Source: Prevotellaceae bacterium (GTDB lineage Bacteria > Bacteroidota > Bacteroidia > Bacteroidales > UBA932). From it: 5,647 nt of DNA. Made by a program: the position numbers and the translations under genes. Shown here piece by piece: positions 1 to 5,647 of the stretch. The stretch is from contig JAITQP010000114.1 in assembly GCA_031288885.1 (NCBI GenBank), positions 1 to 5,647 of the forward strand, in the 5' to 3' direction. The notes beneath the pieces were generated by a model. That model ran no database searches. It was not told the DNA's origin and was given only the letters and a program-made list of their open reading frames with translations. Every line of letters begins with the position of its first letter. Position 1 is the stretch's first letter.

Positions 1-227
1 TGCTTGTTCGCGGCGTAGGCATCAGGGATATTGCTGAAGTTGAGCAAATCAGCACCAACAAAGTGCTGTCAGTATTGGTTAACTCTCGCCATCTCATCCG
101 CCCTAAACAACGCTACTACGATTGCTTGGAGGTTGATGAATTTTGGACTTATGTGGGCGATAAGCGGCATAAGGTGTGGCTTATTTATGCTTATCACAGA
201 GAGACGGGCGAAATCATAGCGTCTGTT
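1..227 (+). mobile_element. IS1-family insertion sequence remnant, truncated at its 3' side
   Basis: The left edge of the window is the internal part of an IS1-type element, recognised only from its transposase reading frame (see the transposase entry). Resemblance to IS1 transposases stops at about 222-230, well before the gene should end, and no terminal inverted repeat or target-site duplication is visible on the right side. The right end of the element is therefore missing, apparently by deletion or recombination and not by a clean insertion. The left end lies outside the window, so its state is unknown. The element points towards the convergent glycosyltransferase gene, whose stop codon sits on the junction. 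Confidence 0.8.
3..227 (+). pseudogene. IS1-family transposase fragment (InsA/InsB-like), C-terminal part lost
   Basis: The frame beginning at base 3 is open from the window edge and carries two regions typical of IS1 transposases. First is a helix-turn-helix-like stretch (VRGVGIRDIAEVEQIS, bases 6-53) that corresponds to the DNA-binding end of InsA. Then comes the start of the catalytic domain, EVDEFWTYVG (bases 129-158) followed by KVWLIYAYHRETGEIIA, which matches the IS1 pattern MDEQWGYVG...RWLFYAYD...VVAHV. The Asp encoded at 135-137 should be the first residue of the DDE triad. The later Asp (TDGW region) and Glu (RIERHN region) of the family are absent, because similarity ends after the residues ASV at about 227. 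By comparison with InsB roughly 100 residues are missing, so the fragment should be inactive. The frame stays open to 671, but from about 228 onward it is only the antisense of the neighbouring glycosyltransferase. The N-terminal zinc-finger part lies outside the window. Confidence 0.85.
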
Positions 228-986
228 TTACGTTTTACCTGTCAGCATTCGCCAGTAAATCACAAAGTACAGGCGGAGGAGGAACAGGTACCTGACAGCT
301 CCCCTGTCCACCTCCCTAATAACGGCGATGTTGTCAAGGAGCCCTTTGCGCCGCCGGACGTTGGAGACGCCGGTCATATCGTAAACCACCACCGGAAAGT
401 TAACGTGCACAAATGTGCGGTTGTCATAGTAGCACTGCTTAAAGAATTTAAAATCCGCCGACATTTTATGATTTTCATCAAACAAGTAGCTGCGCAGCAA
501 GCTTGCTTTAACAAAGGCGCTCTGGTGGCAAAAGTGCATCCGGTGAATGTTGCACGGCTCCTTGGCTATGCGCTCGCTGAGCGTTCCGTCCCGCTGCTCA
601 ACAAAAATATTTCCGTAGATAACATCCGGTTGCGACAGCCGGATGTTATCCGCTATTCGCTGAACGGTTAGGCTGTCAACAAAAACGTCGCCGCAGTTGA
701 GAAAGCAAACCCACCCGCCGGTTGCCGCTCTAATGCCTTTATTCATGGCGTTGTAGATGCCCGTATCTTTTTCCGAAATCCACCGCGTAATTTTCTGCCC
801 GTACTTTTTGATGATATCCGTTGAGCCGTCGGTAGAGGCGCCGTCTATCACAAGGTATTCAATGGGGGCATAGCTTTGGGCGGCTACGCTCCGGATGGTT
901 TTCTCGAGCGCCGCCGCGCTATTGTAGCAAACGGTAACAACTGTAATTACCGGACGCTCCGAAGGGTGTTTTTCCGATGTATTCAT
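228..986 (-). CDS. Glycosyltransferase family 2 (GT-A fold), WcaA-like
   Basis: A 252-residue cytoplasmic GT2 enzyme that should transfer a sugar from a nucleotide-sugar donor onto a lipid-linked or growing glycan; donor and acceptor cannot be read from sequence. Visible motifs are the N-terminal beta strand VITVVTVCYNS (13-23), the nucleotide-binding IDGASTDGS (47-55), SEKDTGIYNAMNKGI (71-85), and FLNCGD (95-100), which occupies the DXD/metal position (often NAGD or NSGD in this subgroup). Further on are HFCHQSAFV (151-159) and MSADFKFF (175-182), whose D178 is the likely catalytic-base region. No transmembrane anchor is evident; the C-terminus (LFLLRLYFVIYWRML) is hydrophobic and basic and may touch the membrane. 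Length is normal for short bacterial GT2 proteins, so the gene looks complete, although its TAA stop (230-228) lies on the IS1 junction and the last residues may have been altered. The ATG is 4 bp after the upstream glycosyltransferase stop, so translational coupling is likely. No clear Shine-Dalgarno sequence is seen. Confidence 0.9.
   Translation of the reverse strand: MNTSEKHPSERPVITVVTVCYNSAAALEKTIRSVAAQSYAPIEYLVIDGASTDGSTDIIKKYGQKITRWISEKDTGIYNAMNKGIRAATGGWVCFLNCGDVFVDSLTVQRIADNIRLSQPDVIYGNIFVEQRDGTLSERIAKEPCNIHRMHFCHQSAFVKASLLRSYLFDENHKMSADFKFFKQCYYDNRTFVHVNFPVVVYDMTGVSNVRRRKGLLDNIAVIREVDRGAVRYLFLLRLYFVIYWRMLTGKT
618..650. repeat. Perfect 12-bp inverted repeat inside the GT2 gene
   Basis: GATAACATCCGG at 618-629 is the exact reverse complement of 639-650, with a 9-base spacer (TTGCGACAG) that can add two more inner pairs after one mismatch. 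In the GT2 coding sense the arms are four whole codons each, residues 113-116 (DNIR) and 120-123 (PDVI). In mRNA it would form a strong stem-loop. No T-run follows it in either direction, so it does not look like an intrinsic terminator. It may be chance in a coding region, a pause or attenuation structure, or a recombination or protein-binding site. Confidence 0.75.
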
Positions 987-990
987 AGCT

Positions 991-2061
991 TTAAAGTAAG
1001 GATTGGTACAGGTTGCACGTTTGCTTGACCGACTTTTCCCACGAAAACAGCTTCAGCCGGCTTGCGCCTTTTTTCACCAAGTCGTCGCGCAGCGGCTTGT
1101 CGAGCAAAACGCGCTCCACCTCTTCGCGTATTGACGCTGCGGACAGCGGGTCGAAGTAGCGACCGGCCTCGGCGGCTACCTCCGTAAAGCAGTCGTGACG
1201 GCTCAAAACCACCGGCGCGCCGCACGACCACGCCTCCAGTATGGGAATGCCAAAGCCCTCGTGCAGCGAGGGAAAAACAAAGGCTTTTGCGTTACAGTAC
1301 AGGTAGGACAGCTCATTATCCGTTACGCTGGCAAAGCAAGCGGCTTTGTGCGCTACTCCCAGCTCCTTTAACAGCAACCTCTCGGTGGCAGAAAAAGGGC
1401 GCTTTCCGGCGCAAACCAGATATAGCTCGCGCTGCTTCTTCAGCAATCCGGCAATAGCCTTTACAAATGTCAGGAAATTCTTGTGCCCGCCCCTATCCCC
1501 AACGTACAGCACAAAGCTGTCGGGCGCCGGTTGCGCCGGTTTCACCGCCTGCTGGGGGCTTAGCGACGAGCCGTGATAAATAACCTCTATTTTCGCCCTG
1601 TTAATATCCCACAGCTTAACGATATCCTGCTTGGTGGCCTCAGATACGGCTATAATTTTGCTTGCATTCTTGGCGTAAAGCAGCTTGTCCGGTGGCGTGC
1701 TGATGTTTTGCTTCTCAAGAATCATATCGTGGATGGTAAACACCTTATGCTTGACGCTGAATACTTCGGGATACAGATAGCTGTAGGCGTTAGTAGGGTG
1801 AAAAATGGCGCCGGAGCTTATCCGCTTCAGGCATCGCTTCAGTATCCACCTGTTGAAACCGGCAAACGCCGCTATAGGGTCGGGAATGAGGGACTTTCTG
1901 CACTGGCTGTCGGATAGCAGGTAGTGATTTTTCACAAACAGCCCCGCAATCCTTGCGTTGTGCCCATTCCGGCGCACCCCTTTGAGCAGCTCGTAGTGGT
2001 ACCGCGAAATACCCCCCGTTTTTTGGTCTAAAAAAATTTGAGCATCGTATATTACTTCCAT
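991..2061 (-). CDS. Glycosyltransferase family 4 (GT-B fold, 'glycosyl transferases group 1')
   Basis: A 356-residue retaining glycosyltransferase with two Rossmann-like domains, expected to act on the cytoplasmic side in surface-glycan assembly; the sugar cannot be told. The N-terminal domain holds the glycine loop GGISRY (16-21), FHPTN (87-91), IHD (110-112) and AVSEATKQDI (138-147). A proline-rich linker (174-180) leads to the C-terminal donor-binding domain with LYVGDRGGHKNF (185-196), FPSLHEGFGIPILE (263-276) giving the EX7E pair E268/E276, and SCGAPVV (279-285). Length and motif order are normal for the family, and the general pattern resembles mannosyl/rhamnosyl-type GT4 enzymes, which is only a hint. 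Start: an in-frame TTG lies two codons upstream (2067), but the ATG at 2061 begins MEVIYDAQ, the usual first strand of the fold, and is preferred. The start is 21 bp after the LtaS-like gene's stop, with an A-rich leader and no clear Shine-Dalgarno sequence. Three homopolymer runs sit in codons 9-17. Confidence 0.92.
   Translation of the reverse strand: MEVIYDAQIFLDQKTGGISRYHYELLKGVRRNGHNARIAGLFVKNHYLLSDSQCRKSLIPDPIAAFAGFNRWILKRCLKRISSGAIFHPTNAYSYLYPEVFSVKHKVFTIHDMILEKQNISTPPDKLLYAKNASKIIAVSEATKQDIVKLWDINRAKIEVIYHGSSLSPQQAVKPAQPAPDSFVLYVGDRGGHKNFLTFVKAIAGLLKKQRELYLVCAGKRPFSATERLLLKELGVAHKAACFASVTDNELSYLYCNAKAFVFPSLHEGFGIPILEAWSCGAPVVLSRHDCFTEVAAEAGRYFDPLSAASIREEVERVLLDKPLRDDLVKKGASRLKLFSWEKSVKQTCNLYQSLL
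1524..1541. repeat. Perfect 9-bp tandem duplication in the interdomain linker of the GT4 gene
   Basis: The 9-base unit GCGCCGGTT occurs twice head to tail (1524-1532 and 1533-1541). In the coding sense each copy contributes a Pro-Ala-containing triplet of codons, together giving the KPAQPAP linker between the two Rossmann domains (residues 174-180). As the unit is three codons long, gain or loss of copies would keep the frame and only change linker length. Confidence 0.8.
2012..2036 (-). repeat. Cluster of homopolymer runs (T7, A6, G6 in coding sense) at the start of the GT4 gene
   Basis: Reading the coding strand, a run of seven T (2036-2030), six A (2024-2019) and six G (2017-2012) occur within 25 bp, in codons 9-17 of the glycosyltransferase (QIFLDQKTGG). 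A further run of seven A lies in the leader just upstream (2078-2072). Slippage in any of the three coding runs would shift the frame near the N-terminus. The runs are shorter than most proven phase-variable tracts. Confidence 0.6.
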
Positions 2062-2082
2062 AGGCAAAATATTTTTTTATTG
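2062..2082 (-). promoter_or_regulatory. A/T-rich 21-bp leader between the LtaS-like and GT4 genes
   Basis: The short gap is nearly all A and T on the coding strand, including seven consecutive A, and has no AGGAGG-like element before the ATG. A-rich, Shine-Dalgarno-poor leaders are usual in Bacteroidota, so this is probably just the translation-initiation region of the GT4 gene within a shared transcript. There is no terminator hairpin in it. Confidence 0.45.
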
Positions 2083-3912
2083 CTATCTGTTTCCCAAGTT
2101 ATCGTATAACGTTTGTAGAATAGCCTTTCCTTTCTCCACGCGCCCCGAATCGGGCGTTGGCTCTTCCAGAATTGCCCTGCCCGCATGGTTGTCGTAAACC
2201 GATACGCCTGTGCTGTCCTTAAATCCAAATCCGTTGTTGAACGAAAAAAACGCAAAGGGGTACGCGTAAGACGTGCTGAAAACATTCCGGCTGAAGGTAA
2301 AATCGTCGTACGGGAGGTTGAGCTGCCCGAGCAGGGTGGCTGCCAAGTCGGTTTGGTTGACTAACTTATCCACCTTTAGCGGCTGAGCAACCGCGCCGCC
2401 TAACCACAGCATGGGCGTGTGGAAGTAAGCCGGATTGCGCACCGTGACGCTCGACGGGTAGCAGTAGCCGTGGTCGGCAAGGAAAATAATCAGCAACTTA
2501 TCCCAAGCCGGCGTTTGCTTTAGCTTGTCAACGAGCTGCCCTATGCACTCATCCGTATAGGCAAACGCATTGGTAACCTTGTCTTTCAAGCGGCTGTAGG
2601 GGACGGTGAACGGCTCGTGGCTGCTCAGCGTTAAAAAACCCGTATGCCAAAGGGTGTCTTTTCGCGCGCAGATTTTATTGTACAGGTAGCTGAACGTAAT
2701 ATCGTCGCTCACGCCCCAAGCGTGCGTATGCTGCTCCTTCAGGGAAAAATCTTTGTCGGAAGTTATCTCCCCGTAGCCGGCGCTGCGGAGGTAGCTCTGC
2801 ATGTTGGTAAAGTTGATGTCGCCGCCGTACAGAAAATCGGACTTATACCCTGCCTTGCCCAAGCTCTTGGCAATAGACGGGAGCGTTTGGCTTTTAGCGG
2901 GTAGCTTCATGACAGACGTGGTGGGCAACCCCAGATAGCCGCTGAACGTGCAAACAATGCCCCTGTCGGTGCGAAAGCTGTTGGAGTAGCAGCGGGTGAA
3001 AAATATGCCCTCCTCCGCCAAACGGGTTAGGTTGGGGGCAACTTCCGGATCTCCGCCAAGCGCCTCAACAAAACTCCCCGAAAAACCCTCCAGAAGAACA
3101 ATCACGATGTTTGGGCGGCAGGTGTTCAGCCGGCGCACGGTTGGCTCTCCCGCTTGGGGGTATAGGCCGTCAAAGATGGCGCGCCGCTTTTCTTCCGAAA
3201 AAAAGTTGAATTGCTCCGAAAAATTCTCCGATTTCCCCAACGAATACATAAAGCTGAAAGCCGGATTGATGGCCGAGTGGTTCAGGAATTGATTTTCGCT
3301 GAAGTAAGCTTTCCCTACATTTGAGGTTGACTCCTTAACCCCGCCCCGAATGCAAACAAATAAAGCCAATCCGACCCCAAGCATCGTTAGCGCTCCTGCC
3401 AGCTTGCCTTTTATTTTTTTAACGGGGGGAAATGCCGCAGGCGTTACCTTGAGAAACAGCCAGCAGTACAGCCCGCTTAGCAGCAAAATGAGCAGCACCC
3501 GAAGCGCGATAAACGGAACAGATATGCTTGCCATTGCCTCCGAAAGGGAGCGGAGGTAGAACAGCACGGTGGCGTCTAACTTGAAATTCCAAAAGCGGTA
3601 GAGCGACATATCTACCACAAACGTTGCAGCGGTAAGCAAGCTTATGATGATGTAGTAGGGCAGCAGGATTTTCCGCAGGTTTACGCCGGAAAAGAAAATG
3701 CTTATCAGCAGCCCCAGCCATGGCAGCAGGAGGAGGTAGCCGCTCATGGTGGCGTCTAACGTCAAGCCGTGCAGCACGACCATTACGTAGCCGCTCGCCG
3801 AGCAGCCGTTGGAGAGGACGCTGTTGTACAGCATAAACAAAGGCTTCTGGAGGGCAAAAACCGTTAGCGTCAGCCCAAACAGAGAGAGAAAATATCGAAA
3901 ACGTGCTTTCAT
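2083..3912 (-). CDS. LtaS-like membrane sulfatase-superfamily protein (phosphoglycerol/phosphoethanolamine transferase type)
   Basis: A 609-residue protein with the layout of lipoteichoic acid synthase: about five N-terminal transmembrane helices (roughly 7-25, 55-75, 83-102, 133-155, 172-188), a linker, then an alkaline-phosphatase/sulfatase domain that should face the periplasm. The metal and catalytic positions can be followed against S. aureus LtaS: VLLEGFSG with E275 (like E255), FRTDRG with T315 as nucleophile (like T300), SSHEPF with H432 (like H416), and FLADHG with D480/H481 (like D475/H476). The family moves phosphoglycerol or related phospho-alcohol groups from phospholipids to a glycan or lipid. 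Gram-negative bacteria do not make classical lipoteichoic acid, so here the acceptor is more likely a surface or periplasmic glycan, which is inference, or the enzyme may be a related phosphatase. The ATG at 3912 starts MKARFRYFL, a fitting basic lead into helix 1. It lies 39 bp after glnS and 21 bp before a glycosyltransferase, suggesting a role with them in envelope glycan building. Confidence 0.88.
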   Translation of the reverse strand: MKARFRYFLSLFGLTLTVFALQKPLFMLYNSVLSNGCSASGYVMVVLHGLTLDATMSGYLLLLPWLGLLISIFFSGVNLRKILLPYYIIISLLTAATFVVDMSLYRFWNFKLDATVLFYLRSLSEAMASISVPFIALRVLLILLLSGLYCWLFLKVTPAAFPPVKKIKGKLAGALTMLGVGLALFVCIRGGVKESTSNVGKAYFSENQFLNHSAINPAFSFMYSLGKSENFSEQFNFFSEEKRRAIFDGLYPQAGEPTVRRLNTCRPNIVIVLLEGFSGSFVEALGGDPEVAPNLTRLAEEGIFFTRCYSNSFRTDRGIVCTFSGYLGLPTTSVMKLPAKSQTLPSIAKSLGKAGYKSDFLYGGDINFTNMQSYLRSAGYGEITSDKDFSLKEQHTHAWGVSDDITFSYLYNKICARKDTLWHTGFLTLSSHEPFTVPYSRLKDKVTNAFAYTDECIGQLVDKLKQTPAWDKLLIIFLADHGYCYPSSVTVRNPAYFHTPMLWLGGAVAQPLKVDKLVNQTDLAATLLGQLNLPYDDFTFSRNVFSTSYAYPFAFFSFNNGFGFKDSTGVSVYDNHAGRAILEEPTPDSGRVEKGKAILQTLYDNLGNR

Positions 3913-3951
3913 TCTTTAGCTATGCTACATATGCGGTAAGCGCCGGATTTT
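3913..3951 (-). other. 39-bp gap between glnS and the LtaS-like gene, no terminator seen
   Basis: The gap holds only short, weak inverted repeats and no stem followed by a T-run on the coding strand, so transcription from glnS could continue into the next gene. I see no match to the Bacteroidota promoter pattern (TAnnTTTG with an upstream TTG). The sequence GCTAAAGA stands directly before the ATG and is at best a weak ribosome-binding site. Confidence 0.4.
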
Positions 3952-5643
<1,692 letters not shown>

Positions 5644-5647
5644 TTTT

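Noticed and set aside
618..650. The GT2 hairpin as an intrinsic terminator
   Set aside because: No T-run follows either arm in either direction and it lies in the middle of a conserved reading frame.
63..671. A 202-codon plus-strand open frame that begins as IS1 transposase and continues to 671
   Set aside because: Only the part to about 227 resembles transposase. The remainder is antisense to the well-supported GT2 gene and has no recognisable domain; it is an accidental read-through of the junction, not a fusion gene.
983..1231. An 82-codon minus-strand frame overlapping the 3' end of the GT4 gene
   Set aside because: It is a frame-shifted shadow of the GT4 C-terminal domain, which is itself conserved; no independent start signal or domain is seen.
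2062..2082. The A/T-rich leader as a Bacteroidota -7 promoter element
   Set aside because: It lacks the full TAnnTTTG spacing, and the nearest T-rich match is directly against the start codon, leaving no room for a transcript leader.

Overview
The window reads as a piece of a Bacteroidota chromosome, most likely Bacteroidales. The supporting signs are a glutaminyl-tRNA synthetase gene, an IS1-family transposase of the type common in that phylum, a five-helix LtaS-like protein in what is otherwise a Gram-negative-looking gene set, and A/T-rich translation starts without clear Shine-Dalgarno sequences. This assignment is inference from gene content; no rRNA or marker phylogeny is available here.

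Layout from right to left, in the direction of transcription (all four complete genes are on the minus strand): glnS (5643-3952), a membrane-anchored LtaS-like phosphoglycerol/phosphoethanolamine transferase-type protein (3912-2083), a GT4-type glycosyltransferase (2061-991, with the start corrected from a TTG to an internal ATG), and a GT2-type glycosyltransferase (986-228). The gaps are 39, 21 and 4 bp and none holds a visible terminator, so the genes could be one transcription unit. At the left edge, on the plus strand, lies the middle part of an IS1-family transposase gene (1 to about 227). It is cut off exactly where the GT2 gene ends, so this is a truncated element and the left boundary of the cluster.

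Functionally, glnS is a housekeeping gene and the next three are envelope or surface-glycan genes: two cytoplasmic sugar transferases and one enzyme whose catalytic domain should face the periplasm and transfer a phospho-alcohol group. A plausible reading is a small glycan-building and glycan-decorating set placed downstream of a housekeeping gene. The glycan genes are visibly less GC-rich than glnS, which fits a different origin for the cluster. No tRNA, rRNA, CRISPR array, riboswitch or phage gene was seen. I found no clear sign of an entirely new system. The points most worth a second look are the IS1/GT2 junction, a long perfect hairpin inside the GT2 gene, a cluster of homopolymer runs at the start of the GT4 gene, and the LtaS-like enzyme beside glycosyltransferases.
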